From Haliclystus octoradiatus (Eukaryota; Cnidaria; Staurozoa; Stauromedusae; Haliclystidae): a DNA stretch of 64,000 nt. A program made the position numbers and the translations under genes. The stretch spans positions 15,251,936 through 15,315,935 of the forward strand of contig OU744448.1 of the NCBI GenBank assembly GCA_916610825.1, read 5' to 3'. Below the pieces are notes generated by a model. That model saw nothing but the letters and a program-made list of their open reading frames with translations. It searched no databases and was not told where the DNA came from. Every line of letters starts with the position of its first letter. Within the stretch, counting starts at the first letter, position 1. Of the stretch, positions 11,601 through 26,600 are shown one piece after another.

Positions 11601-14600
11601 GAATGGAAAAACATTTTGTGAATTACTGTTACAGTGTCTAAGTACTGTGCTATAATTGTACATCCTATTCATGATAAAATCCATGAAAATTGGGAAATTT
11701 AATGTTTATGCACTAGTTCATGGGCTGTTCATAACTCAACATCTTTTCTTCAAAGAGGTTAGTGTTCAACACACAATAAAACAAATCTATTAAATACTTT
11801 TTTGGCCAAGCTATAATGTTGTTGCATGTTAAATTTGTTTAAAATAATTAAGATGGTTGGATAAATTGAGTTGAAAGAACTAAAAATTTAAATTGGGAAA
11901 TAATCGGCTTGACTGGGTTAACTGGCCGATTATTTCAAATTATCAGGATACCATAATCGGTAAACTTATTTGGCAAATGTTTTGATCAGCACACCAGGTA
12001 AGGGGAAGTTCATGATCGTTTAATGGCCAAATTTTCATGAATTTTTCATGAATGTTTGTACATTTTTTCATGAACTGTTCATTAAAACATATTACTTGAA
12101 TATGATGGAATACTGTACTCTATTTTTTCTAACAGATTAAGCACATATTACGTGAAGTCAACTATACCTGTAACATTTTCAATAGTGCGAATGTTAGAGC
12201 CACCAACACCAATAAATAATCCTCTTTTATTGTGTGGCACAATAATTTGATCTAAAGTAAAAGTTATCATTAAAAAACAAGTAAGTGTTTAGAAATTTTG
12301 AAACATAAGTAGATGGCGAAAGCTGTCCAAGTACATCTCACACCAGGCTGTTCTATGTGACACTGTGAATCGGGTTATTTCTAGAACCTATCCCATCTTC
12401 TATTACATAACCAATACTGCAGCAAAAACATTCTGATGAAAATCTCCAAGGATTCTATTGACTGGCTCCAAGTCCCGCCTACTTTGATGTGCCGAGATAT
12501 GATGGTTGGTAAGCGGGACTTGTGTCCTTTGTCAAGTGTTGGACAGGATGCTGCCCAACGCCGGCACGTCTGATCTCATTGTTGTCAATAAATGTTTACG
12601 TCTTCGAAAGATGAAATAATCGAGGGTTCACATGGCGTCACGTTATGGATAAAAATCTACTTTTAAAGAGTTTATACAATTTCCTTTTAATACTATGCTT
12701 CATTTTTGCATGATTTTTGATCAAACTTACTAATATACTCACTACAGGAATAAATCTATGGCTTACCTCGCCACCACTAACGATCAATCAAAACTGAGAA
12801 AATTTGCAGCATTTTAAAGAGCAACAACTTGCCAGAATCAGTTTGTTGAAGCAAGAACAACAGCATATTTTCTAGCTATAATATTTTCAACAGCTCTAAA
12901 GATTTAACTGATGATCATGAAGCCAAATTTAAATCGTTTGAATCATGTTTAAATTGCACGCCATGTTTGCAAAAACGAATTTGGAATGAAGACGACCCCC
13001 TGGACAACTTCAAATATTTTACGTCATTTCGCACAGTTTGATGCGCTTCTTTTGTCTTGGAAAACAATAGAATGTGCAAAGGACACAAGTCTCACTTACC
13101 AACATATCAAAATTGTCATAAATAAGTGAGACTTGGAGCAAGTCAAAGGATTCCAGAGTTAATTCTATTTTATTTTAAAAATACATAATTTTCAATTTTC
13201 CTATTTTCCGTTTATTGGTTTATTTCCAGTTATTGATCATATTATATCAAAAACATTTAGCGCACAATATCTACACTCGTAATTGCCATTTTGCATGTAC
13301 GTTTTTGGCTAGCAGAATGTATCTCAACAACAATATTATTTTATAATTAAATGACTGTGATTGGAAAGTTAGTAATTAGTAATCACCTAGAACAGGATGG
13401 TTGTCTTTTCTATCAGAGCGATGGACTGCGATCGAAGAATTCATTATATTGATTATCCTCATGTGTGCATCTGTAGTAACAACAAAAACATAAACAATGA
13501 GATATTATTTGATACAAGCAAGATTTCAATTACAATGAATATAAAACGTTGTAGCCTTACAATGCTAATACTGTAGAATGTTTTTCACACACCAAGGAGC
13601 CATCCTTAATAAAATGTTTTCATGCTGGCTATACAATTGTTTTCATTTTTGGTTAGGTAAAATTCATAACTATGCAAACTTTCTTTGCTACGATTGAGAT
13701 AGAATGGTCAATCAAAACTGTAAAATGGTCAATCAAATCTTTCTAGCTTAATCAATGTAAAAAGCATGTGGCAAAATGACAATATGACAGCATATAGTAT
13801 GTTTCAAAAATTCATCTAATCAACATCTAGCTGAAATTTGGTGCTACAAATCATAAAAACAGATTGGATTGACAAATTGTACCTCTGGCTTTAGAAATTA
13901 CATCAGATAAAATTGGAAGAGGCAAACCAGATACTTTAAAATCAGCCTGTGTAAAAATTCAAATGTCAATAGTCTAGTGATAAAAGGCTAGAAATAAATG
14001 CGGACTTTAAAAATAACAACATGATAAATAATTATCATATGTAGAACAATTTACTAAATTTTATAAATTACGGAGGCTACTTCTGGGGTTTTACATCACC
14101 TGTGCTTGTTTGAATATGGATGATGTGTTCTACTAACTTTTTAATGAATGAAGCGCTTATTACAAAAATCAGAATGACTTAAATCACAGCTTAGCATGTA
14201 GGACTTTAGGTAATGATTGATCTATTTACTAGGTTATGCAATTTTTGGTGACGTCTTTGTGAATTGAAAAGGTGGTAAAATTATCTGCAAAATTGTCGTT
14301 TCACATGTAACTTAAACCCGGGTGTATCAAGTGGTCTACTGTATTCTGTTAAGTTAACGCATCACTTCATTCGCAAGAATTTCACAAGGCCCAGATGTAG
14401 AGTAGCAGAATAGTGGGCCTTGTGGAACTATGCTCAATTCTTTTTAGCAACAACTTTTCAAGTTCAACACAAATAAGCCAGTTTTTAACTGCCATTTCAA
14501 TAGGATTAATAGAACATGTCATTGTCATTGTTATGTCTTGCATACGTATGGATATTACATTTAATTTAATAGATAGGACGATCGATTTAAGAATATTAAT

Positions 14601-17600
14601 TTAAAACTGGCAACTGCAGCAGCAAATAATTGACGTTGTAAAGTTTTTAATAAAGCTGCCAAAGAAATGGTTTCATTTGTTTATCAAAATGGTATATTTT
14701 TGTCTGATTAATCTATTCATGCCATAAATATTACCTCTTTTCAATATTCGCAACTCACTCAAATAATAAATGACAAACTATTGATCAACAGAAAAATGTC
14801 AGAACAGAGAAGAATAGGATAGGGATAGGGTTTATGGTCATGCATCAAATAATTTACCTGGTTTGAATATTTCTCGTAAAAGCTGCATATAATGTGAGAT
14901 TGTATCGCAGACAGAACAATCGAAAGCGGAACTTAGTGACAGCAACGCCTTTGAAAATTATCACAAGACAACAAAGCAAATATTTTGTAATCGGAAAAGT
15001 AATTTGGAAAGTTAAACGTCAATTACTTTCTCTCAAATAATACTCATTACTTCAAAAAGTAATCAATTAAATTACTCCTTACTTTTCTCAAAAAAGTAAC
15101 TAATTACTCCTAAAAAAACTCTAAAAGTAATGAGTAACGTGTTTTCAGTAGCGAGTATTTACAACGCTGCATTCAAATGTTGCAAAGTAAATAAAATGAA
15201 ATACTTGTATGAATGCATGAATTGTGTTTTTGTTGTAATGTAAAAAAATATTCAGTATACAAAAACAATTAATGTATGGATGTTTTGGGAAATAGTAAGT
15301 CTCCTTCCCCTCAATGCCATGCATTAATTTTATATTATCCAACAACTGCAATGACCTATTGTTTGATACCCATGTCTACAGGAGGCCTGTATCTTCATGT
15401 GCTATACAGAACAGTACAGTATTATTATCTCGAAGCTGAGTTGTGGCCTAATTATAACCAAAATATAATATATAATGATCTGACTAGTTGATCGGTTGCT
15501 ATTTAACACCGGTACTTTAATCTATTAAATAGCTTGAATACTAACTTGAACCCCAGTTATGCCATTCTGAGTTCCTGCCACTTTGAAATCCATGTCACCA
15601 AGGTAGTCTTCCATCCCCTAGACGGGAGAACAACGTATATAACTTTTAAAGTCATAAAAATAAGATACTATAGACAATTATTCCATTTGTTAGTCAAAGA
15701 TGCATTGTCACTACATCAAAACCATGAAAAGGCGTGAAATATCATGGAAATTTCAAATTTTAATACAGAATATTGTGTTTTTGGCAAGTTTCATGGTTTT
15801 CGAACTTTTCATAGCTTAATAAATTTATCGTTATGGTTTTTTCACATTGATGGTATTTTCATAGTTTTGGTGTTGGAAGTGTAGGTCAAGATTTAAGATT
15901 CTACTCACAGTGTATATCCCGGATATTGAGAGATTGCTCCTTCAGATTGAGAAAAAAATTGTATTCGTACATGTTGTGCTTGTGTATTTTCTTTGCGCGT
16001 TAATAACACCTCCAAAAATGAAGTGAAAGAGACCCTTTAGGGTTATTTTTATTTTGTGTCTCACAAATTTTCCTTCACCAGAAACCTGTTTATTTTCACA
16101 AGAAGGTTTACACCAGGAAAAATGTTAAACATTTCAAGTTCCTGTCTCTTACAAAAAATGGTTGAACCATATGAAAAACTGCTTTCAGAATGATCGATTT
16201 GACGTTCAGCTGAATATGTATATAAACATTTATCTAGATTTGAGGAACAGCGAAAGAGATATAAGTGTCTAATGGCAAAAGCTTTTAGTTTTGGATTTTT
16301 CTCTATTAAGTGTTGCATGCAATTGGCACCTCTTTACGACTTTACTATACATAGGTATTATTAATCCCCATCGACTATAAAGTGAAAGGAAACAGAGACT
16401 AACCACATCGATAATTCTATGAAGGCTTTTAGGCTTTAATGCTCACATACATTATGATTTATTGTACAGTGCTTGCTCGAAAATAATTTATTATAATAAA
16501 CATGCTCCCTATAATCAATTGCATTCATTTTCGTTTGTTCAGAAGAAGATAACATACTTTCTTGCCTTAACTGTCTAAAATGCACTACAGTACCTTCCTA
16601 TTTAATCTACATGTAAGATGGAATCATTTCATGTTTCAAATTAATTAATTTTAAAACTAGTGTTTGTGAATTAAGGCCATGATTAAATTGGGAATTAGTA
16701 TTGAAGTTTGTCTGAGATGCAGTTAAATGTGATGAGTTAACAGATATGAAGCGCTTACACGTTTTTAGTTCAGATTTCTCAAAGATGCGGCTATCAGCCA
16801 ATTTGATGCAAAAATTTTCTGTTTTGTTGGGGCGAATTGACATTTTAGATGAGATTTCTCAAAGATGTGGCAATGAAATAATTTTCTGCATATTCAGGGA
16901 TATAGCTCTATTAGTTTTAAATGATAAATAGGAAAGTAGCTATGACCACCCGGATCAGACCAGGATCCAAATGAACAGTTAAATATAAATGTGATGTTGG
17001 CCGAACATCACAGTCCAACTCTCTTGTGGTAAATGATATTGTTTCTTTTTGGTTTCAAAAAGTGGGACACAAAATCTTCAAAATCTCATGTTCAAGGTCA
17101 ATTTTGATGGGGAAGAGTTGCGCTATATAAAAATGCAACAATAAAATGTGGGGATAAAAAAGTTATATCTAAATCTGTTGTGTTGGGGATACACACTTCA
17201 AGTTTTCAACTTTAAGCAAAAACAGTCAAAATATTGACATTGCTTTTACCACATAAAGATGAAAGTTCTTGCCTTAATTTGTAGCAAGACCATTGACCCT
17301 TGAAAAGTAACTTAAGAATGATGTCAGGATCTACTTTAAAAGTACATTGCAAATATTAATAGAATTAAAGGTAAAACGAGTACGATAAAGTTTAATAACC
17401 ATAATGGATATTTAAGATCATTACGAGCAAAATAGTAAACCTGTGTAAATATGATTTAAAATCACATCAAGAAAACGTAACTATGATCTGATCAATCGTG
17501 ATGGTTTATAGAAAATTTAAAACAGTTCATTAAAATGTCCATGGATGTTAAGGACTGTTCATGAACTGCATTTCATCGGGGTACTTGCTTTCATTGTCAA

Positions 17601-20600
17601 TTTTGATCAAATATATGTTGATTTTTTCCCTATACATAACAAGAAGACTCAAAATGAGGCAGTATGATAGGCAATAGGCATGTTCAGAATTAATATTAGC
17701 TTTATCTATAATATTTCTTGAATCTTTACACAGGGCTACATCGATCATATAAAAACATATAAATTAAAATTTCAACACAAGTTTTACCATTATATCTGTT
17801 AAAATCTCATAATCAGTGATGTTATCAGCAGAGTCTGACACAGCTACAATGCCCATGGCAACACCAGCAACAGCATTTAAGATTGGAACGCCTGAAAAAT
17901 AAGTGAAACAGCTAAGTCAATTGCTCGGCTAAAGGGATAACTCAAAGCAAGTCGACAAACGAACATAATATACAGTAATGATACATGCAGTAGCCTACAT
18001 TATATATTTTTATGTATCGGTGAATTTGCACAATTTTTCTAGACTGTCTACAAGAGTTTATTAATAATACAATCTATTTGACATTCATGAACAATTTTGG
18101 ACTGTTATTATCATTGAATGTTTTAAAGTTGGGTTTTTGCAAATACTGTCCATCACGGTGTCAGTGTCTGTCGTGGTTTGTGTTACCCCTCACGGCTGTG
18201 TTTTGTTCCCCTAGTCTCTGTCTTGGACACATTATTGTTCTTGTTTATTATAGAACTCAGTCATAACCAGTCATTCCAGTATGAAATTATACACTTGAGA
18301 TATTCTCAGATAAGGCACAATCAATTTAGAGTAGTGGGATACTTAAAAGAAGATTTTATTGTAGTTAAATGAAATTTTACTGAGGTTAAACACCATCTTT
18401 GAATTCCGCTGTTTAGCTCTCTTGTTAACTGGCACAAAGCCTACTTGTAGACAAGCAATCTGCCTTGCTGCTGAATTGAGCACATGTAACAGCATGACCC
18501 TGTTAGTTCCTACTTCCACTATGAGATTTTAAAGTACTGAAAATATACTGGAAATATACTGAAAAAGCACTGAAATTTCAGTAGATATTCAGTATGTAAA
18601 AAGTACTGAAAATGGTCTTTTTCAGTACATAGACAAAAGTACTGATTAACCAATGAAATAATACTGAATTAACAGTACTGAAAAAGTACTTAGAATATAC
18701 TGAAATACTACTGAAAAAGTAATCAAAATATACTGAAATACTACTCAAAATATATGTTATAGTACTGAAAAAATACGGAAATACTACTGAAAATTTGTGT
18801 TATAGTATTGAAAATGTACTGAAATACTACTGAAAATATGTGTTTTAGTACTGAAAATATACTGAAATACTACTGAAGATATCTGTTATAGTACTGAAAA
18901 TATACTAAAATTCTATTGAAACAGTAATGTAAAACTGCCTCTTCAAAATATAGTAGCCTACCCTATTCAGATTTCCATTTTTGCATTGTTGTAGCTAATC
19001 GTTTGCTAATTAAGACTATTCAGCTAAATAAAAAACATTATCAAATATTTCTTTTATATATAATTCGAATAAAAACATTATATATACATCTTACAGCTGG
19101 TTGATTTACATGATCTGCTAAAAACAACTAGTTTTTCGACATATTGGCGAGTGAGCAGTATTCTTTGAGACTTCTTTTGTGGTCATGCTGGGATGCTCCT
19201 TGTTGCAAATTGCTCCATGTTCTGAGAAAACAAATATATCAATCGTTAAACTACAAATGTAAATTGATATAGATGAATCAATATGAATATTCTCTAAATT
19301 GAAAAGGTAGATGTTATGTTTGAAATAAAAACCATCTTACCTTTGCAGTCATTGATTCATAGCAATAAGACACTTATTAGCTCTCACTGACATTTTTCCA
19401 CCAATCATTATTTTGTTTATCCAAAGGCTCTCAATGTCTAGGCCTACCAATTTATCTCTTTACTGGCAACTTCATACTCTAAGCACATACATATCTGCCA
19501 AAATTTAAATCAAAATATTTAATTATACATTTGGAACTACTATAATTATATAGCTCTAATTTAGTCTTATGATGAATAATTGTAGACAATACCTGCATCT
19601 GCAATTCTGCATGTTTGTATACAGTAGTTTGGAAATCATCTTTATAATTATTTGTTCAATGCATACTTTATTTTGTTTGGTTAAGTTGGTATTGTTGGAT
19701 ATGAGAAAAAATCAATGCATTCTGTGTAATAAAATGATAACAATTAAACAATCAACTGTATGGTGTTGACAATAGTCCATGGATAAAAGGAAATTTAAAT
19801 AGTTTGTAGGCATACCTGCAGTGAGTTGACTCCTTGATATTAGTTTCAAATCCGATGAACAGGAGCAATAAATTGCCTATTGCATAATACAAATAAATTT
19901 AATATTTAAACAGAGGCCTAACATATAACATTCAAGATTCAGCAATTTATGAGTGCAGAAAGTTTTTAAACTTACCAAATGTAGGTCATTGTAACTCTTT
20001 GAAATTTCATCTTTGTAAAGCACCCAAAGAAAGCCTCAGATCATAACTTTGAAAATAGTTTTTATTTGTTGCTTGGTGTTTTGAAAATCACGTTTGCAAC
20101 TTTGTTGCAAAGCATCGTGGGCATGGCCTCTTTTCTTGAGAATCATATTCATGGACATGAGAGTAAAATATTTTTGCATAATTATCAGCATTGTTGCAAA
20201 TGCATGAAGTGTAACATTTTTGAGGCAGATAGCTAAAACTGTCAATTGTATATTATAATCAAATTTGAAATTGAATTATTCACATCCTTTTTATAAAAAT
20301 AGTGAAATTAAATTCATCCAATTTTCAGTTCAAGCTCCAACTAAGTTTCAGCACTTTATAAAGTTCAGCACTTTTTCAGCAGTTTTAGTACTGAGAAATG
20401 AAAATATCAATTTCAGTACTTTCACGGTAGATTTGAAAAAAAGTACTGAAAAAAATCAATTTCAGTATTTTTTTCATTAGTTTTAAAAAGTACTGAAAAA
20501 TTAAAATATCAATTTCAGTACTTTTTCAGCAGTTATGATAAAAAGTACTGAAAATTAAAATAAATTCAGTACTTTTTCAGTAGTTTTAAAAAGTACTGAA

Positions 20601-23600
20601 ATGCGAAAATATCAATTTCAGTACTTTTTCAGTAGTTATGATAAAAAGTACTGAAATAAAATCAATTTCAGTACTTTTTCAGTAGTTTTAAAAAGTACTG
20701 AAAAATGAAAATATCACTTTCAGTACTTTTTCAGTATGTCCCAAATTTTAAATTAAAAATTTGAAATGTTCAGTACATTTTCAATACTTTTTCAGTACTT
20801 CTTCACAAAAGTACTGAAAATAAATCAGTATTATTTCAGTACATTTTCATTAGCCTTGTCCTTTCCAGTACTTGTTCAGTATATTTTCAGTATATTTTCA
20901 GTACTTAAAAATCTCATAGTGTTCCTAGGACCCTAGATTAAGCCACTTATAAGTGCAGTTCGGGTCTATATCGTTCTTTCGTTGCTTCAACGCGCCGCTG
21001 AATGGTTTAGGAAAGTTAATGAGGAGTTTATGCTTGTTGAGTGGTTTGTTTGATCTCTGATTGTATTTATCCTATGATCTGTTATGTCAAAGCCATTCAT
21101 CTCAACAAATGATGTCTAGTTTGTATATTGACAAAGTTTTAATGCTGTTGCTATTGTTATTTGTTGATGTGGTTAATTTATTTGCTGCTGATATTTTACG
21201 CTGTTTATTATTTACTTTTTCCCCTCCCTTCCCTCCCTTGTTGCTTGACAAAGGAAAGTATAACTAGGAATTCCACTGACTTAGCAGTGTGACTGGAGCC
21301 TGGTTGGTGGTGTCAGGTCTGCTATTGGTCAACCAGCTATTGTGTTTTGCTGCCAACCACCCACCAACCAAGCACCTAGGCCAAATTATTGTGATGTTAA
21401 GGATTTGAGATAAAGGGTTTAATTGATGATTTATCACATACTCGTATGCAGAATATCAGTTTGAGTTAAAGTGTATTTACATATCTAATTGCAGTGTTTC
21501 TGGCTTCTGGCAAATGCATGGTCCATTGAGAGAAAAATTTTTCTTTTCTTATTTATTTAATAGGGAATTGTTAATGTTATCTGTTTTACTTTTATCTTCT
21601 GATTGAAGTACAAATTTCTTAAGTTATGAAATCAAGTTACATACCAGCATCCATCATGGCTAGACTGCCACCACACACTGTAGCCATTGATGAGGAACCT
21701 GGAGTTTAAAATCGAAAAGATTTTGAAAAAAGATTTTACTGCGAAAAGTAGTTGATGTATAGGTTATAATCGGCAGTTTATGGACAACTTTAAAGAATTG
21801 TAGCTGTGCAGCAACCTATGCTTGGAATTTTGGATTGCCTCAAAAAACACATCAACCCACAAGGAAAGGAGTTTGGCTTTCCTGATTTTCAGATTAGGCA
21901 ATAAAATACTTTCAAACATGGCTGTCTTCCTCTGTGAAGCAATTAGTTGATCCTTTCCCAAGCAGCCCAATCAATTTTAGAGTTTAATATCTTAAATTAA
22001 GCTTACTCTCCCGAGAATCGTTTTCCACTTGATCTTTTCCCATTCTTATTTAATTAAACAGGACGAAGTGAAACACCTATTTTCTGGAGGGCAGCTATAT
22101 TGTTTCTCAAATATTCTGAAAGAGAGGGGGATATTCAGAAACTTACCTGAAGTAGGGTCCCTCATAATTACTAGCCAAACGTAGGCTGAATATCAACATA
22201 ATTTGGTTGCTTTTATGAATGTAAGTTAAAAACAAAATATGAAGTCTCCAACGAAGCATTTTTGTAAATAAATAAATTATTTATATTATTATATTTATTA
22301 CCGTATATTTTGAGACTTGTAGATTATCACGCTGCAATTGTTGTAATGAAGTTCCACCTTATAAATTTTGTTCATATGTAATAATTTTAGAATTTTTATT
22401 AAGTTTAAAAATAGAATGTTCAGGCTAAACTGTATAAATTGGGCAGTGAAACATTTAAAATAGAGCTTATACATCGCTCCCTGAAAATATGATAGTAATT
22501 CAAATTATAACTAAATATCACAGATACTTTTACACAAACGTGTGTAACTCGTTACTTGTGAATGCACAATGGCCAATATGACAATGCACAATATGAAGTC
22601 TCCAACGAAGCATTTTTGTAAATAAATAAATAATTTATATTATTATATTTATTACCGTATATTTGAGACTTGTAGATTATTACGCTGCAATTGTTGTAAT
22701 GAAGTTCTACGTTATAAATTTTGTTCATATTTAATAATTTAATAATTTTTATAAAGTTTAAAAATAGAATGCTCAGGCTGAACTGTATAAATTGGGCAGC
22801 GAAACATTTAAAATAGAGCTTATAAATCTCTCCCTAAACATATGATAGTATTTCAAATTATAAGTAAGTATAACAGATACTTTTACATAAACGTGTGTAA
22901 CTCGTTACTTGTGAATGCACAATGGCCCCATTCACCAGATGTCGATGTAATGTTCATAAATGTTTGCGAGGTTCATTAACTGTTCATAAACTTAGCAAAT
23001 ATTTCACAGCAGCCTGGGCTAATGTAAAGAAACACTTTTTCAGAGAATTTTGTTTTCAATCATCTTTTTTGCCTTTATTCCTATCCTGTTTTCTTGTCAC
23101 AGTTAATATTGAATTGCATATTTTTACAATATGTTTTACGAGTAGTCACATTGGAAACTTTTTGTTCCAGTCGAAATACATTGAAAGTCAACTACCCTAA
23201 TTATTATTGAATAATTAGTTGAATTTTACTGCATTTTATAGCTTAATGTGTTCCGGATATGTGAAACCAAGAGGTCTTTTTATCATTAAATGCATTTTTA
23301 AATTAAATTTATTTGTTTAATTCAGTAAAATCAAGCAGGGAAGGGACCTGAAATCTATAGTGTAGTAACTGTCACAGATGTCTTACACTACCTATAGGGA
23401 TATTATCGAACGCAAAAACAGCTTGCATCACGGTGTTCCTTTCACATCTACATATAACCAACTACATGTACCTAATCCTCAGCATTATTACTATTATAAA
23501 TGTGATAATTTCAAGCAGTATTTCAACCAACCATTTGAGTCAAGAACTTCTGAAGAAATTCGCGTTGTGTATGGGTGTTCAGTCGGAACAACAGCAACCA

Positions 23601-26600
23601 GTGACTTTCGAGCAAGAGCACCTGCCGAATAGAGCATAAAAACAATAAAGATTTTATCAGAGGGATATAAGATAAAGCGACGTAGCAAAGCAGTAAAAAT
23701 CACTTATTTTCATAGAGATAAGATTGCAATTACCATGGCCAATTTCACGTCTTGATTTTGATTTTGAATTATCTACTTCATTGTTTGCAAATGATGGGAA
23801 CTATCAATTAAGAGAAATAAGATATTGTAAAAAATTTATTGAATTCTATTTTAAATTGGAAGCAGTTAGCAGCCATTTATCCATGTCTTCAATGCATCGT
23901 ACATGACATATTTATCTGTTCATCTATGAAAATGTTACCAAAGACTCCTCATTCATTTATATCTGAATATGGAAAATCAGAACATAAGGTGATCAAATTG
24001 AAATCAGTGGACAATATAAATATCACTATACCTCATACTGTAACAACAATTTCTTTGACTTGGAGGCCCTGATGACAGCAAAGTAAGAACAAAAAATCAT
24101 CCCAATAGGTCAAATAGTAATAATCACAGAGGGTATTATACATTAGCTTACATTAGTACTGTTTGGATAATGGTATTTATTAAGCTACATCACTTGGAGG
24201 TTCTCCGAGGTGACTATTTAGGACGGTAGTCAACAAGGGCGAGTTGTCAAATTGTTTTAGTAGAAACCAACTAATGGTACAAGAAAAACACACCAAAAGA
24301 AATAATTCCAATTATTTATTTGCTTCTTTCATAATTAATTTAAAACATAACCTTCAACCAACGACATCCATGATGACTGCAGCGTCGTGAGTTGGAGGAT
24401 AAATTTTAGTTCGACTTGATTCAGATTTAATTTTTAAAACAAAACATTTGCCTACACAATTAATGCAACTTCGCAAAATAGCAAACTTAAGCAAAGTAAC
24501 TATTGAGCATCTAAAAATATTGAATTGTTAGCATTTTGTAATATAAAATGTTGCTGTTTATAAACTTTAGCTGAGAAATCTGCAATAATGTTATAATGTA
24601 GCGACAAAAGAATTGCAAGAAGGTAAACAAGATTAAATAAAATTGATTCAAAACATTTGCGAATCACTTGTTTACTTTTTGAAATTTGTGAGGAACTTAT
24701 CAGCGTTCACTATGAGAAAATAGTGAACGGTTGAACAACCAATCAGAATGCAGATCATCGAATAGTACCCTAGTCGGGTTCGACTAATTAACAATAAGAC
24801 AACGAGCCCGAGTTGGCTACCGTACCTCGGTGACTATTCAGGACGGTAGCCAACAAGGGCGAGTTGTCTAATTGTTTTAGTAAAAACCAACTAGTGGTAC
24901 ATTCTAAACACATCAAAATAAATAAATTCCAACCATTTATTCGCTTCTTGCATAATTAATTTTTAATACAACCGTCAATCAAAAGCATCCATGACGACTG
25001 CAGTGTCGTGATTTGGAAGATGAATTTTAATTTGACTTGATTCAGATTTAATTTTTAAAACAAAAGTTGGATATTAATACTGGCTACAAATTTACAGTCC
25101 CACAAAATTGCAAACTTGAGCAAGGTAACTATTGAGTATCTAAAAATACATAAATGTTTGCAGTTTGTAATATAAACGTTTGCTGTTTATACACTTTTGC
25201 TGACTAGTGAACTAATTTATATCTGCAATAAAGTAGCGACGAAAAAATTGCGAGAAGATTGTTAAATAAGATTAAAATTGTATATACATAGCCTACCATT
25301 TTAAACAACTTCATCTCATATTTTGTTGCTTGCTTTGTTTTCTCGAGCACGGAATTTATAAGACTCGACTCGTATAAAATTGATTCAAAAAAATTTGCGA
25401 ATCGCTTGTTTACTTTAGAATTTTGCGAGGGAACTTGCCAGAGTTCACTATGAGAAAATAGTGAACGATTGAGCAACCAATCAGAATGCAGATCATCGAA
25501 TAGTACCCTAGTCGGTTTCGACTAATACTGTATAGAGAATGCACTAATTTATTATTACTACTATTGCATGCAATAGCTATGAATTGTTATTGGAAGTTTA
25601 CCTAGATATATCATCAAATCTATCCACTTTGGTCATTGTTTCTGCTGAATCCAGAGTCACAGTTGAAAATACCTATACAGAATGAACAGATGACATGCAA
25701 CACTAGTAGAACAGCTCTAATTTAAATGTACACAAAAGTACAATCTTAAAATCAAATAATAGCTTTGGCTATGAATTTGAATTTCGTGAACTTAATAAAT
25801 TCTAACCGCAATCAAATGTTACCACAGTTTACCACAATCCATGTAACAGTTCATCAAGTTCTTTCAGGAAGAAATGGAAATGTCCTCACAGTTCTGAACA
25901 GATGGCTGTTAATGAACAGTTTATGAATTTTATTTATTTACTATAAAAAGTATGTTGCTAATAAATAAATATGCATGGTGTAAAAAAAATTGAATACAAA
26001 GAATAAAATGAAATCATTATACATTTATGAATTATAATAGACTATTAGAACATCTTTTAGAATTTGATACCTGGGTTTCGCCACGTCTAAAAAGACATGA
26101 ACCATGAAGAGCATTGTAACAATCGATTTCAATATCAATTGGCCGTAAATCTGAGAGTCCCCTACCATCACATCTGAAAGTAATGAAATCAAAGTTATAT
26201 TTTGGATAAGTACATCTTTGCATTGACATTTTTACCATGGAACACAATGCTAACACATTTTAAACATTACACAACTGGAACATTCTCCTGAGGATAATTG
26301 CATGGACAGCTGATCTCTTTTATATATACCCCTGCGAAAAACAGTTCAGGAGTTCATGATAAGTACTTTGAGTAGCTGCGTTTCATTAAGCTAATAACAT
26401 GGATCCACAGGTTCATATAGTTTGGCGTCCCCTTCCCTGGCATAAGCTACACAAGATGTTTCATTACATCACACCCAACATAGAAGATCTTTCGTTGTAT
26501 ATAATGTATATAATGCTTGGATAAATGAAGCCCAATGCTATTGACCTGTACACAATGATAGTTGGCTCGAAAACAATGATATTTGGCAAATGATTGACAA

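Noticed and set aside
18517..20921. CRISPR-like or satellite array because of regular GTACTGAAA repeats
   Set aside because: The repeats lie inside a CACTA element with defined ends and duplication, have no unique spacers, and the genome is eukaryotic.
22922..23200. 92-codon plus-strand ORF in a PNPT1 intron
   Set aside because: It starts inside the tandem duplication, shows no motif, and has hydrophobic runs expected from T-rich DNA.
23378..23632. Plus-strand 84-codon ORF over 23378-23632
   Set aside because: It is the antisense of PNPT1 exon 16, whose minus-strand reading matches PNPase.
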